Both the position numbers and the translations under genes were made by a program. DNA of 64,000 nt from Aurantiacibacter sp. MUD11. Lineage in GTDB: Bacteria > Pseudomonadota > Alphaproteobacteria > Sphingomonadales > Sphingomonadaceae. Shown here one piece after another: positions 47,927-57,148 of the stretch (the first letter of the stretch is position 1; every line of letters starts with the position of its first letter). The notes below the pieces were generated by a model. That model did not search any database. It saw only the letters and a list, made by a program, of their open reading frames with translations, and had not been told where the DNA came from. The DNA lies in assembly GCF_026967575.1 (NCBI RefSeq), contig NZ_CP114054.1, positions 682,001 through 746,000 on the forward strand. Direction: 5' to 3'.

Positions 47927-48115
47927 GTCGGCTTAGGGCTAAGGGGTGGAAAGCTAATGTGGAACACATGGAACACTGTCCTGGAGAGGAAGTTTTCCGG
48001 GACTATTGCCGGGGTGGCAAACCGGCGCGGATGGGTGAGTGATGCAGCAACCATCGCGCCTGAATGACAACGGATTCCCGCAGTAGGACAGAGGGTCGGC
48101 TACCCGGTTGTGGCC

Positions 48116-49036
48116 TCAGCCGATCGAATAGATGACGCGCGTAACCCAGTAGCTGGTGATGGGATCGCCGTTGCCATCCAGTGCCGGTTCAAAGCGGCTA
48201 TGCTCCAGCAGCAGTTCGCACGCCAGTTCGTCGAAGGTCGCCTCGTTGAGCGAGTTCTGCACGGCGCAACCGGTTGCTCGCCCATCTTCGCCGACGGTCA
48301 GCCGCACGTTGACAATCGCCTGCTGCCCGCGCCGCAGCATTTCCATCGGATATCGTTCCTGCAGTTCGCGCGCCCAGCGCTCGATGCCGAGCGGCCTGAC
48401 CGGCCGTAACAGGTTCTTCTGCGCTTCGGCGTCGATGCCCCAGTGGGTCAGCAATTCGTCGAGGCATGCGCGCATCGCTTCCATGGGGGCCCGCATGGCT
48501 CCCGTTTCCAGCACGAAGTCTTCCCTGAAGGCGTTGCCGACGGCGAGACCCGTAATCTCGTTCTCACGCTCTTCCCGCCGCTCATCGGTAATGGCTAGGT
48601 CCACGCCCTGGCGGAGGGTCAGCTGGGTATCGAGATCGCGTTCGGCGCCCGTAAGGATGCCGATCCGGGAAATGAAACCCTTCCCCCAGTTGTCGTTATC
48701 GACCCCCATCGGGCGTCCATGGTTGTAAGGCTCGTTATCCGGGATGAAGTTCGCGGTAACGCCGCGAGCGCTGCGAAAATCGAAGGCACTGTCGCGGCGA
48801 CGGATATCGTCGCTGGTAACGATCAGCTGCATCACCTCACCGGGCTGATACTGCCGAAGTTCGAGGAAAACCTGCTGGCCTTCTTCCCCGAAAACACGGC
48901 GCAGCGCGCAGCTATCCTCGGCATAGTCGAGGTTCCACGGCGTGGCAGGCGCCAGGCGCAGCCAGTCATCGTCCTGCGCCGCCGCCGGTTGAACCGATAG
49001 CGCCGCAAACACGGCAGCCGCTGGCAGCCAGCGCAT
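48116..49036 (-). CDS. Periplasmic TonB_C-like protein, paralogue 2
   Basis: 306-residue secreted protein: signal peptide to about residue 21 (QPAAAQ), a DYAEDSCALRRVFGEEG block near residue 40, and a C-terminal TonB_C-like domain (VNVRLTVGEDGRATGCAV ... SRFEPALDGNGDPITSYWV). Unlike true TonB it has no N-terminal anchor helix or proline-rich spacer. Similar in layout to the gene upstream, which its start overlaps (ATGA). Function unknown; energy transduction is not implied by the fold alone. Confidence 0.78.
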   Translation of the reverse strand: MRWLPAAAVFAALSVQPAAAQDDDWLRLAPATPWNLDYAEDSCALRRVFGEEGQQVFLELRQYQPGEVMQLIVTSDDIRRRDSAFDFRSARGVTANFIPDNEPYNHGRPMGVDNDNWGKGFISRIGILTGAERDLDTQLTLRQGVDLAITDERREERENEITGLAVGNAFREDFVLETGAMRAPMEAMRACLDELLTHWGIDAEAQKNLLRPVRPLGIERWARELQERYPMEMLRRGQQAIVNVRLTVGEDGRATGCAVQNSLNEATFDELACELLLEHSRFEPALDGNGDPITSYWVTRVIYSIG

Positions 49037-49923
49037 CACCGTGTCCAGTAACTCAGGTCGGTGTTCCACAGGGTCGCCACCGGGTTGCCATCGGCGTCCA
49101 GCGCGGGTTCGAAGCGGGCATAGCGGGAAAAACTGCCGCAGGCCGCCTCGCCATAGTCGGGCGGGCCGACAATGCCGATGATGCTGCAGTCGCTGACACG
49201 CCCGTCCGGCCCGACGACCAGTCGTACCTGCATCGTCGCCGATTGCCGGTCGCGAATCATGGCGCGCGGGAAGTCGGCGCCAAGGTTCTGTGAAATGCTG
49301 ATGTCGTTGACCGGCTCCGCCCGGCGGCTGAGCGTGCGCTGGACTTCCGGATCGACGCCGAGGCCGCTCATCAGGTCATCAAGGCAGGCGCGCATGGCCT
49401 GCATCGGCCCGGTCAGCGATCCGGTGCGCAACAGGATCGAATCCTCGAAACCCTCGAGGATGACCATGGCGGACACCTCCGCTTCCCGTGCGGCGAGAAT
49501 CGAGGGGTCGACATTCTGGTAATCTTCCCAGTCGTCGGGCCGCTCCTCCTTGCGCAGGTAATCTCCGGAAAAGCGGAAGCCCCGCGCCGTCTCGCCGAAA
49601 TCCAGCGCGAAGGCGAAGCCGACGTCGCTGTTCTCGTCATCCGGCTCGAACCGGTAGCGCACCTCCTCGGGCATGCGCTCCAGGTCCTCGCTGAAGACGG
49701 TGAAGGTCAGCCAGGTGCCCGGCGCCACCTGCCGCATGTCGACATAGACGGTGCGTCCCTCCGCGTCGGCATAGGCACGGCGCAGCGCGCAGCTGTCCTC
49801 GCCGTAATCCATCACCCAGTTGGAGGCCGGATCGAAATATTCGAGCGGCGTTTCCGCCTGTGCCGGAGATGTCAGAAGGGCGCCTGCAATAACGCCGACG
49901 AAGCCAAGTCGAATCAGTGACAT
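49036..49923 (-). CDS. Periplasmic TonB_C-like protein, paralogue 1
   Basis: 295-residue secreted protein with signal peptide to about residue 23 (SPAQAE), the shared DYGEDSCALRRAYADAEG block, and C-terminal VRLVVGPDGRVSDCSI ... ARFEPALDADGNPVATLW. It and its downstream neighbour align from the Cys-containing DSCALRR block to the FEPALD domain, clearly a tandem duplication. Translationally coupled pair; no ExbB/ExbD or receptor nearby. Confidence 0.78.
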   Translation of the reverse strand: MSLIRLGFVGVIAGALLTSPAQAETPLEYFDPASNWVMDYGEDSCALRRAYADAEGRTVYVDMRQVAPGTWLTFTVFSEDLERMPEEVRYRFEPDDENSDVGFAFALDFGETARGFRFSGDYLRKEERPDDWEDYQNVDPSILAAREAEVSAMVILEGFEDSILLRTGSLTGPMQAMRACLDDLMSGLGVDPEVQRTLSRRAEPVNDISISQNLGADFPRAMIRDRQSATMQVRLVVGPDGRVSDCSIIGIVGPPDYGEAACGSFSRYARFEPALDADGNPVATLWNTDLSYWTR

Positions 49924-49954
49924 GGCCGGAGCCTATCACAGATTTCGCAGGTGG

Positions 49955-50296
49955 CTATCCCATGCCCGGCAGGTTAAAGCCCGGCGGCAGGCCGAGGCCG
50001 GCCTGCATTTCCTGCATCTGTTCGTTGGCGGCGCGATCGGCCTTGTCGCGCGCGTCATTGAAGGCGGCAGTGACGAGGTCTTCGAGGATCGACTTTTCCT
50101 CTTCCTTGAACAGGCTGTCGTCGATGTTGACGCCGATGATGCGGCCACGGGCGCTGGCGCGAACCTTCACCAGCCCGCCGCCGGCGGTGCCTTCCACCTC
50201 GATCTGGTCCAGCTTCACCTGCGCATCGTTCATCTGCTGCTGGATCTTCTGCGCCGCTTCCTGCGCAGCCTTCATCATCTCTTCCATGTTCTGCAT
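49955..50296 (-). CDS. ebfC: YbaB/EbfC nucleoid-associated protein
   Basis: 113-residue dimeric DNA-binding protein. MQNMEEMMKAAQEAAQKIQQ helix and VRASARGRIIGVNIDDSLF strand region are typical. Placed just downstream of dnaX as in most bacteria (dnaX-ybaB-recR); recR is not present next. Confidence 0.94.
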   Translation of the reverse strand: MQNMEEMMKAAQEAAQKIQQQMNDAQVKLDQIEVEGTAGGGLVKVRASARGRIIGVNIDDSLFKEEEKSILEDLVTAAFNDARDKADRAANEQMQEMQAGLGLPPGFNLPGMG

Positions 50297-50367
50297 CGGA
50301 TCACCTTTTCGTGTCTTGCGCCGTTCGCGAGCGGCCTGTGGCCAAGCTCAGGTCGATCGGCCGAATT

Positions 50368-52236
50368 TCAAGCCCTGCGGCTCCAATCCTTGCGACCACG
50401 CGCGGGTTCCACCTGCTCGACCAGCTGCGCATCGGGGAAATGGGCGCGCACGGCTTCCATCATCGGGTGCTTTTCCAGCCGTTCCTTCTCGGCGCGGCGG
50501 GCAGCCTCTTCCTGCTCCACCAGGGTGGGCGTGCCCTCGCTATCACCACGCTGGATATCCCAGCGCTGGCCGGTCACCTCGAGCAGCGCCTGGCGGATTT
50601 CCGGGGCGATGTCGTCGTCGAAGCCTTCGGGCTGGGTGAAGACCAGCTTGCCTGGCTCCAACTCGATCACGCGCACCTGCATGCGCAGCTTGGTGGCGAG
50701 CGACATGGCATTGGGTAGCGCGGACTTGTCGACGCGGTCGACTACGTCTTCCCAGCGCAGCGCTTGCGTGCCGCCACCCGCGCCACCGCTGGCCGGAGCA
50801 CCAATGCCGCCGCCGGACATGGCGAGGTCCTTCAATTCCTTGGCCAGCTTGCCGGGATCGGGCATGTCGGAGGCGTGCAGCACGCGCAGCAGCGCCATCT
50901 GCGCCGCGACCAGCGGATCGGGGGCGGTGCGCACCTCGTCATGGCCCTTCAGCAGCAGTTGCCACAGGCGATGCACCTGTCCGGGTGACAAACGCTCCGC
51001 CCATTCGCCGATGGCAACGCGCTCTTCCTCGGTCGGCGCATCGGCCTCCCCGCCCGCGACCTGCGTCACGGCGATGCGGTGGGTGAATTCCATCAGGGAA
51101 CGGATCAGCGCCAGCGGCTCGACACCCAGCGAATATTGCTGGTCCACCGCCGCCAACAGCGCCTGCGGATCGCCTTCCAGCAGGTGCTGGAACAGGCGCC
51201 GCTGCGCACCCTTGTCGGCCAGACCCAGCATGTCGCGCACCTTGGCGGCGCGAACCACGGTTCCGGCATCGCCCGAATCCATGTCGGCATGGGCGATCGC
51301 CTGGTCGAGGATCGACAGGCCATCGCGCACCGAGCCTTCGGCGGCTGCCGCGATCATCGCCAACGCCTCGTCCTCGGCCTCGACGCCTTCCTGCGAACAG
51401 ACATAGGCGAAGTGATCCTGCAGCATCTCGCGCGGGATGCGGCGCAGGTCGAACCGCTGGGTGCGGCTGAGCACCGTCACCGGCAGCTTGTCGACCTCGG
51501 TCGTGGCGAACAGGAACTTCACATGCGCGGGCGGCTCTTCCAGTGTCTTCAGCAGCGCGTTGAAGGCATTGCGCGACAGCATGTGGACTTCGTCGATGAT
51601 GTAGATCTTGTAGCGCGCGGAAACGGCGGCATAGCGCACCGCCTCAATAATTTCGCGCACGTCATCGACGCCGGTATGGCTGGCGGCGTCCATCTCGATC
51701 ACGTCGATATGGCGCCCCTCGGCAATCGCCCGGCACGGCTCGCACTGACCGCACGGGTTGATGGTGGGGCCACCCTGCCCATCCGGCCCCACGCAATTGA
51801 GCGCCTTGGCGATCAGGCGCGCGGTGGAGGTCTTGCCCACCCCGCGCACGCCGGTCATCAGGAAGGCATGGGCCAGCCGGTCACGCTCGATGGCATTGCC
51901 CAGCGTGCGGACCATCGGTTCCTGCCCGATCAGTTCGGAGAAGGTCTGCGGACGGTACTTGCGCGCCAGCACGCGATAGGGCTGTGCGGCGTCCGGGGCC
52001 GATGCCGATGCAGGCGCCGATGCCGGTGCCGCAGCAGGCTGTTCCGCAGGCGGTGAAGGAGGCGCGAGCGCAGCTTCCAGCTCCTCCGGCGGCTTGGGCG
52101 CAGCCGGGGCCGGTTCGCCGAACATTGAATTCTGCCCCGCAGCTTCCAGCTCGGCAGCAGACGGCTTGGCCTCGGCCTCGCCCTCTTCACCGTCCTCCCA
52201 TGGAGGCGTGTCGGAATTCTCGGGGGAATCACTCAT
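50368..52236 (-). CDS. dnaX: DNA polymerase III subunits gamma/tau
   Basis: 622-residue clamp-loader ATPase. Long Pro/Ala/Glu-rich N-terminal extension (about residues 1-85) before the AAA+ domain with P-loop GVRGVGKTSTARL, zinc cysteines (CGQCEPC), and sensor EEPPAHVKFLFATTEVDKLP. C-terminal region is tau-like. The long N-terminal extension is common in alphaproteobacteria. Upstream lies 4.5S RNA. Confidence 0.96.
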   Translation of the reverse strand: MSDSPENSDTPPWEDGEEGEAEAKPSAAELEAAGQNSMFGEPAPAAPKPPEELEAALAPPSPPAEQPAAAPASAPASASAPDAAQPYRVLARKYRPQTFSELIGQEPMVRTLGNAIERDRLAHAFLMTGVRGVGKTSTARLIAKALNCVGPDGQGGPTINPCGQCEPCRAIAEGRHIDVIEMDAASHTGVDDVREIIEAVRYAAVSARYKIYIIDEVHMLSRNAFNALLKTLEEPPAHVKFLFATTEVDKLPVTVLSRTQRFDLRRIPREMLQDHFAYVCSQEGVEAEDEALAMIAAAAEGSVRDGLSILDQAIAHADMDSGDAGTVVRAAKVRDMLGLADKGAQRRLFQHLLEGDPQALLAAVDQQYSLGVEPLALIRSLMEFTHRIAVTQVAGGEADAPTEEERVAIGEWAERLSPGQVHRLWQLLLKGHDEVRTAPDPLVAAQMALLRVLHASDMPDPGKLAKELKDLAMSGGGIGAPASGGAGGGTQALRWEDVVDRVDKSALPNAMSLATKLRMQVRVIELEPGKLVFTQPEGFDDDIAPEIRQALLEVTGQRWDIQRGDSEGTPTLVEQEEAARRAEKERLEKHPMMEAVRAHFPDAQLVEQVEPARGRKDWSRRA

Positions 52237-52281
52237 GCGCGTGAACCTAGGCGGTCACGCCGGAGATGTCATCGCAACAAT

Positions 52282-52376
52282 GTGGTGGATAAAGGAGCCG
52301 AGCGACCCGCTGCCATTTACCTGGGCTGCTTCCTTCCGGACCTGACCCGGTGAGCAAACGCGAACGTCCACCCGAC
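52282..52376 (-). ncRNA. ffs: 4.5S RNA of the signal recognition particle
   Basis: The minus strand at 52324-52347 carries the universally conserved SRP hairpin core (GGTCAGGTCCGGAAGGAAGC, then AGCC). Flanking arms GGGTGGA and TCCACCA pair to give the roughly 95-nt rod. Ends are approximate to a few bases. The surrounding gap 52237-52541 otherwise holds two GC hairpins (52480-52496 and 52510-52529) and no ORF. Confidence 0.95.
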
Positions 52377-52541
52377 TCCCGCGGGCCATATGGCGGCGAA
52401 CTCAGCGCATTTCAACAGGGAAGGTGCAGAGCATGAATCGGACCGCAGGACCGCAAGACCGAACGGTCGCCCTCAGCAGGCGCAGCTCTGCTGCGCGTTT
52501 AGCGAGGACGAGCCTGCGGCGGCAGGCTCATGACACCAACC

Positions 52542-52823
52542 TCACCGAAAGTTGTCGGCGTAGGCCTGGATCTTCAGTTTCTTCGGCGGAACCGCGTGCA
52601 CGCGCGCCTTGATGCCGTGCTTTTCGGCATAGGCCTGGGCGGCCTCGCAGCTTTCGAACTTCAGCTGCACCTGCTGACGCGTGTCGCCGCTGCCCGCCCA
52701 GCCCATCAGGGGATCAGGCTTCTTCGCTTCCGCCGGGACGAAATCGAGGATCCACTGGTCGGTCAGCGCCTTGCCGGACTGCATGGCGTTCTTGGGGCGT
52801 TTGTAGATGCGGGCGTCAGTCAT
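52542..52823 (-). CDS. NDUFS4-like complex I accessory subunit
   Basis: 93-residue protein matching the ETC complex I subunit family (NDUFS4/18 kDa type) found in alphaproteobacteria and mitochondria. Seen: ARIYKRPKNAMQSGK at the start, WILDFVPAEAKKPDPLMGWAGSGD, and the C-terminal AYAEKHGIKARV. Binds NADH dehydrogenase peripheral arm. It lies 15 bp downstream of hrpB. Confidence 0.9.
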   Translation of the reverse strand: MTDARIYKRPKNAMQSGKALTDQWILDFVPAEAKKPDPLMGWAGSGDTRQQVQLKFESCEAAQAYAEKHGIKARVHAVPPKKLKIQAYADNFR

Positions 52824-52838
52824 GGGTGGGCCTGTAAT

Positions 52839-55271
52839 TCAGCTTCCCGAATTTTGGAAGGCGTTCTTGGTCTTCAAACTGGGCTTTTCCGCCCAAGGTT
52901 CCTCGGGCCAGCGATGCTTGGGGTAGCGGCCCTTCATCTCCTTGCGCACATCGTCCCAGCTGCCGCGCCAGAATCCCGGCAGGTCGCGAGTCGCCTGGAT
53001 CGGGCGGCCAGCCGGACTGGTGAGCTTGAGCAGCAGCGGCGTGGTGCCGATCATCGGATGGCGTTCAAGGCCGAACAGCGCCTGCACCCGCACCTCCACG
53101 CATGGCGCATCGTCGCCGGTGTAGTCGATTGTGTGGGTGGTTCCCGCCGGACTGGAAAACTCGCGCGGGGCAGCGGCATCGAGCTGCTGGCGTTCTTCCC
53201 AGGAGAGCAGGTTCAGTGCGGCATCCGCGAACCGTGATGCGGGCAGGTTCAGGTCACGCCGCCCATGCAGCAATGGCGTCAACCAGTCGTCCGCTCGCTT
53301 GGCCAGGGACTCTTCCGACAAGGCATCGATCCCGGCGTAGCGTGCACGGGCCAGCAGACCGGGCGGCAGCAATGTCCCCAATTGCTCCACGGACTTTTCC
53401 ACAAGGATGTCCACAATCGCCTGCGGGTCGGGATCAGGGTCCGGACCGGAGGACAGCGTGATCGCACCCAGCCGCTTCTCGCGCCGCGCTTCGACACGTT
53501 TTTCACTGTTGTTCCAGCGGGCTATCGTTCGCTCTTCGATCAGATGCTGAAGGTGCTTTTCGACCTCCTCGCGCGCCAACTCGGCCGCGGCGGTGATCCG
53601 CGCGCCCTTCGCCTGCCCTTGGGCATCGGCAATCACCAGCCACTCGGCGCGCGCCAACGAGGAGGCAGGATCGAGCATGAAACCGCGCCCGCCTGACACC
53701 AGCCATTGCTCGCCAGAAGCATCGCGACGTCGCGCGACCATCTCGGGACGTGCCATGGCCATAAACAGCGCCGGGTCGAGACTTGCCTGCTTGGCGTCAG
53801 TCACCAGCCGTTCGGCGGCCCTCGCCCAGTTGCCTGCCAGCTTGCGCGAGGTTTCGGCCCGCTTGCCGCGATCGCCGTTCCAGCGCTGCAGCCGCGCCAG
53901 CAAGTCCTCGCCGCGACCGCCCAGCCCGCGCTCCTGCACCAGCAACACCAGCTTGGCAGCTTCGACTGCCTGTCCGTGCCGGGCACCGAACAGCACAGCG
54001 GCTGCGGATGCCGGGTCCATCGGCAATTGCGCGACCTTATCGCCCCAGGGCGTGATGGCACCCGCTTCGTCGAGCGCGCCCATGGCATGCAACAGCTTGC
54101 GCGCCGCGCTGACGGAGGCTTCAGGCGGCGCGTCAAGCCAGCGCAGGCTCGCCGGATCGGTGACGCCCCAGCGCGCCAAGCTGAGGACCAGCGGCGCGAG
54201 GTCGGCGGTAAGCATTTCCGGCGCATCGAATTCGGGGCGGCCGGCATGGCCCGCCTCTTCCCACAGGCGATAGGCGACACCCGGCCCCTGTCGTGCCGCA
54301 CGCCCTGCCCGCTGCGCCGCCGCCGCCTGGCTGGCGCGCTGGGTAACCAGGTGCGTGGTGCCTGCGGCCCGGTCGAACTGCGCGCGCCGGGCCAGGCCGG
54401 AATCGACCACCACGCTCACCCCGTCGAGCGTCAGCGAGGTCTCGGCGATGCTGGTGGCGAGCACGATGCGCCGCCGCCCCTCGGGATCGCGGCGAATGGC
54501 AGCGCGCTGGTCCTGCGGTTGGACTTGCCCGTGCAGCGGCAGGATCGGCGTGTTCGGCAGCTTTTCGGAGAGCCGTTCACGGGTGCGTTCGATCTCGCCG
54601 ACGCCGGGCAGGAAGACGAGCACATCGCCCTCTTCTTCCCGCCACGCCTGCAGCACGGCGGAGGTCATCGCCTCCTCGATCCGCTTTTCGGGCGAGGCGC
54701 CCAGCCATTCCAGCCGCAGCGGCCAGGCCTTGCCCTCGCTCTCGATAACCGAAGCGTCCTGCCCCATCAGCCGGGCGAAACGCGCACCGTCGATGGTGGC
54801 GGACATGACGCAGATGCGCAGGTCCTCGCGCAGCACGGACTGGCTTTCCAGCGCCAGCGCCAGCCCAAGGTCGCTGTCGAGATGCCGCTCGTGCGCCTCG
54901 TCGAACAGCACGGCGGAAACGCCTTCCAGCTCCTGATCCTCCAGCAGGCGGTTCACCAGGATCGCCTCGGTCACCACCAGCACGCGCGTCGCCTTGCTGA
55001 TCTTGCTGTCCATGCGGGTCAGGTAGCCGACGCGTTCGCCCACCTTCTCGCCCAGCAGTTCGGCCATGCGTTCCGCCGCCGCGCGGGCGGCCACGCGGCG
55101 CGGACTGGTCAGGATGATCTGCCCGCCGCACCAGTCCTCGTCCAGCAAGGCAGGAGCCACGGCGGTGGTCTTGCCCGCCCCCGGCGGCGCGACCAGCACG
55201 GCGCCATTGCTGCCGCGCAGGGCGGCCAGCAGGTCAGGCAAGACGGAGTCGATGGGAAGGTTCTGCGCCAC
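52839..55271 (-). CDS. hrpB: ATP-dependent helicase HrpB
   Basis: 810-residue DEAH-box helicase: Walker A VAPPGAGKTTAVAPA near residue 33, DEAH in LFDEAHERHLDSDLG, SAT motif (CVMSATIDGARFA), and helicase C domain ending QRAGRAARQGPGVAYRLW. C-terminal HrpB domain is present, distinguishing it from HrpA. RNA target in bacteria is poorly defined. Confidence 0.94.
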   Translation of the reverse strand: MAQNLPIDSVLPDLLAALRGSNGAVLVAPPGAGKTTAVAPALLDEDWCGGQIILTSPRRVAARAAAERMAELLGEKVGERVGYLTRMDSKISKATRVLVVTEAILVNRLLEDQELEGVSAVLFDEAHERHLDSDLGLALALESQSVLREDLRICVMSATIDGARFARLMGQDASVIESEGKAWPLRLEWLGASPEKRIEEAMTSAVLQAWREEEGDVLVFLPGVGEIERTRERLSEKLPNTPILPLHGQVQPQDQRAAIRRDPEGRRRIVLATSIAETSLTLDGVSVVVDSGLARRAQFDRAAGTTHLVTQRASQAAAAQRAGRAARQGPGVAYRLWEEAGHAGRPEFDAPEMLTADLAPLVLSLARWGVTDPASLRWLDAPPEASVSAARKLLHAMGALDEAGAITPWGDKVAQLPMDPASAAAVLFGARHGQAVEAAKLVLLVQERGLGGRGEDLLARLQRWNGDRGKRAETSRKLAGNWARAAERLVTDAKQASLDPALFMAMARPEMVARRRDASGEQWLVSGGRGFMLDPASSLARAEWLVIADAQGQAKGARITAAAELAREEVEKHLQHLIEERTIARWNNSEKRVEARREKRLGAITLSSGPDPDPDPQAIVDILVEKSVEQLGTLLPPGLLARARYAGIDALSEESLAKRADDWLTPLLHGRRDLNLPASRFADAALNLLSWEERQQLDAAAPREFSSPAGTTHTIDYTGDDAPCVEVRVQALFGLERHPMIGTTPLLLKLTSPAGRPIQATRDLPGFWRGSWDDVRKEMKGRYPKHRWPEEPWAEKPSLKTKNAFQNSGS

Positions 55272-55283
55272 CGCGCTAGCGGA

Positions 55284-56306
55284 TCAGTATCCGCGTGCCA
55301 CCGCGAACTGCGCGGCTTCCACCATGGCGGCCTTTGCCCGGCCATCAGGGAAGTTGGACAGCGCATCGCAGGCGCGCTGGGCATAGTGACGAGCCCGTTC
55401 GCGGGTCGCCTCGACACAGTCGTGCTTGCGGATCAAGTCGACGGCGTGGGCGAGATCCTCGTCCTCGTTGGCGAAGCCGGCGATGGCATCCTGCCAGAAG
55501 CGCCGCTCCTCCTCGTTGCCGCGGGCATAGGCGAGGATGACGGGCAGCGTCATCTTGCCCTCGCGGAAGTCGTCGCCGCGATCCTTGCCCATTTCGGCGC
55601 GTTCGGAATCGTAGTCGATGGCATCGTCCACCAGCTGGAAAGCGACGCCCAGGTTGCGACCATAGGCATCCAGCGCCAGCTCTTCCGCCTCGTCCTTCTC
55701 GGCGACGACGGCGGAAATGCGGCTGGCGGCGGCGAACAGCGCGGCGGTCTTGGCGCCGATGATGTCGAGATAGCGTTCCTCGCTCGTCTCGATCTTGCGC
55801 TGCGCGGTCAGCTGGTCGACCTCGCCCTGGGCGATGATGGCGCTGGCGCCGGAAAGGATCTTCAGCACCTTCAGGCTGCCGTCCTCCACCATCAGCTCGA
55901 ACGCGCGGGAGAACAAGAAATCGCCCACCAGCACCGTGGCCGGATTGCCGTAGACGATGTTGGCGGCTTCCTTGCCACGCCGCGTCTCGCTGCCGTCGAC
56001 GACGTCGTCGTGCAGCAGGGTGGCGGTGTGGATGAATTCGACCGCGGCGGCGAGCTTGTGATGGCGGGTACCCTGGTATCCCACCAGCTCTGCCCCGGCG
56101 AGCGTCAGCATCGGACGCATGCGCTTGCCACCCCCGGCGATCAGGTGTCCGGCAAGGGCGGGAATAAGCGGAATCTCGCTCTGCATCCGATCGAGGATGA
56201 TGGAGTTCACCGCGTTCATCGGCGTCGCCGTCAACGACAGGATTGGCGTCAACGTCGGCTTGGCGGCATCGGGGCCGCGCTTGATGGGGACGACATTGTC
56301 GCTCAT
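55284..56306 (-). CDS. ispB: All-trans polyprenyl diphosphate synthase (octaprenyl/decaprenyl type)
   Basis: 340-residue prenyl chain elongase supplying the quinone side chain. First aspartate-rich motif LLHDDVVDGSETRRG, second LVDDAIDYDSE; GGGKRMRPMLTL near residue 60. Start at ATG 56306, just before the polar N-terminus; the longer frame was rejected. Chain length cannot be read from sequence, but sphingomonads use Q-10, so decaprenyl is likely. Confidence 0.92.
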   Translation of the reverse strand: MSDNVVPIKRGPDAAKPTLTPILSLTATPMNAVNSIILDRMQSEIPLIPALAGHLIAGGGKRMRPMLTLAGAELVGYQGTRHHKLAAAVEFIHTATLLHDDVVDGSETRRGKEAANIVYGNPATVLVGDFLFSRAFELMVEDGSLKVLKILSGASAIIAQGEVDQLTAQRKIETSEERYLDIIGAKTAALFAAASRISAVVAEKDEAEELALDAYGRNLGVAFQLVDDAIDYDSERAEMGKDRGDDFREGKMTLPVILAYARGNEEERRFWQDAIAGFANEDEDLAHAVDLIRKHDCVEATRERARHYAQRACDALSNFPDGRAKAAMVEAAQFAVARGY

Positions 56307-56370
56307 GGCGCCCTCCATGGGGATGTCATGAGGTGTTGGCAAGGCGGCATTTGTGCCGCACAACGCAACC

Positions 56371-56712
56371 ATGTCGATCCAGTCACCCCAGTCGCAATCG
56401 AGAATTCAGGACCCGCAAGTGCCCGATCCGCAGACCGATCCCGTCCTTTCGGCCTACCGCAAGAGCATCGACAACATCGATGCCGCGCTGATCCACATGC
56501 TGGCGGAACGTTTCCGCATCACCCAGGCGGTGGGCGAGTACAAGGCGAAGACGCACCTGCCACCCGCCGATCCGGGGCGCGAGGCACGCCAGATCGAACG
56601 GCTGCGCAAGCTGGCGGTGGAAGCCGACCTGGATCCCGAATTCAGCGAGAAATTCATCCGCTTCGTGATCGACGAGGTTATCCGCCACCACCGCATCGCG
56701 CGCGGCGGATAG
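56371..56712 (+). CDS. Chorismate mutase, AroQ class
   Basis: 113-residue all-helical monofunctional chorismate mutase (phenylalanine/tyrosine synthesis). Recognisable RKSIDNIDAALIHMLAERF, the YKAKTHLPPADPGRE region with active-site lysine and arginine, and FIRFVIDEVIRHHRIA. A GTG at 56353, with AAGGCGG upstream, is an alternative start. Divergent from ispB, 10 bp before the GFA gene. Confidence 0.93.
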   Translation: MSIQSPQSQSRIQDPQVPDPQTDPVLSAYRKSIDNIDAALIHMLAERFRITQAVGEYKAKTHLPPADPGREARQIERLRKLAVEADLDPEFSEKFIRFVIDEVIRHHRIARGG

Positions 56713-56722
56713 GAGCAGCGCC

Positions 56723-57148
56723 GTGGCCGATGCGACGATGAGCGGTGGATGCCTGTGCGGTGAAATCCGCTACGAGATCACCCCTCCTGCCGCTTTCGTC
56801 AGCCAGTGCTGCTGCAAGGATTGCCAGAAGGCCACCGGCACCGGCCATGCGACGATCCTGGGCATCCACAAGGACCAGCTGGCGCTGAACGGCTCGCTGG
56901 CGACCTACACCAATGTGGGTGAAACCGGCGGCAAGGTGACGCGGCATTTCTGCGGCACCTGCGCCGGGCGCATCTACACGTCGGGAGACCTGCCGGGCGA
57001 CATGATCATGGTGCAGGCCGGATCGCTGGACGATCCCGCCCAGGTCACCCCGCAGAACGCCATCTATGTGAAAGACCGGATTCCGTGGGACAAGCTGGAC
57101 CCGGACATCCCGCATTTCGAAGGAATGCCGGCAACGCCGACCGGCTAG
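56723..57148 (+). CDS. GFA-family zinc protein (second copy)
   Basis: 141-residue GFA protein with cysteine sets GGCLCGEIRYE, CCCKDCQK and FCGTCAGR. The GTG start has AGGAG at good spacing. Cotranscribed with chorismate mutase. It differs strongly from the copy near 21.9 kb (extra CCC cluster), so not a recent duplicate. Substrate unknown. Confidence 0.88.
   Translation: MADATMSGGCLCGEIRYEITPPAAFVSQCCCKDCQKATGTGHATILGIHKDQLALNGSLATYTNVGETGGKVTRHFCGTCAGRIYTSGDLPGDMIMVQAGSLDDPAQVTPQNAIYVKDRIPWDKLDPDIPHFEGMPATPTG

Noticed and set aside
47962..47974. GAAC-N5-GAAC upstream of lon as a LexA box
   Set aside because: Spacing is 5, not 7, and it is part of a simple 9-bp tandem repeat.
52480..52529. 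Two GC hairpins downstream of the NDUFS4-like gene as terminators
   Set aside because: Stems are good, but neither has a U-run in the required direction; left only as a note in the 4.5S RNA entry.
53706..56741. 1011-codon open frame on the plus strand across hrpB and ispB
   Set aside because: Spans two well-supported minus-strand genes and chorismate mutase; biased composition, no domain.
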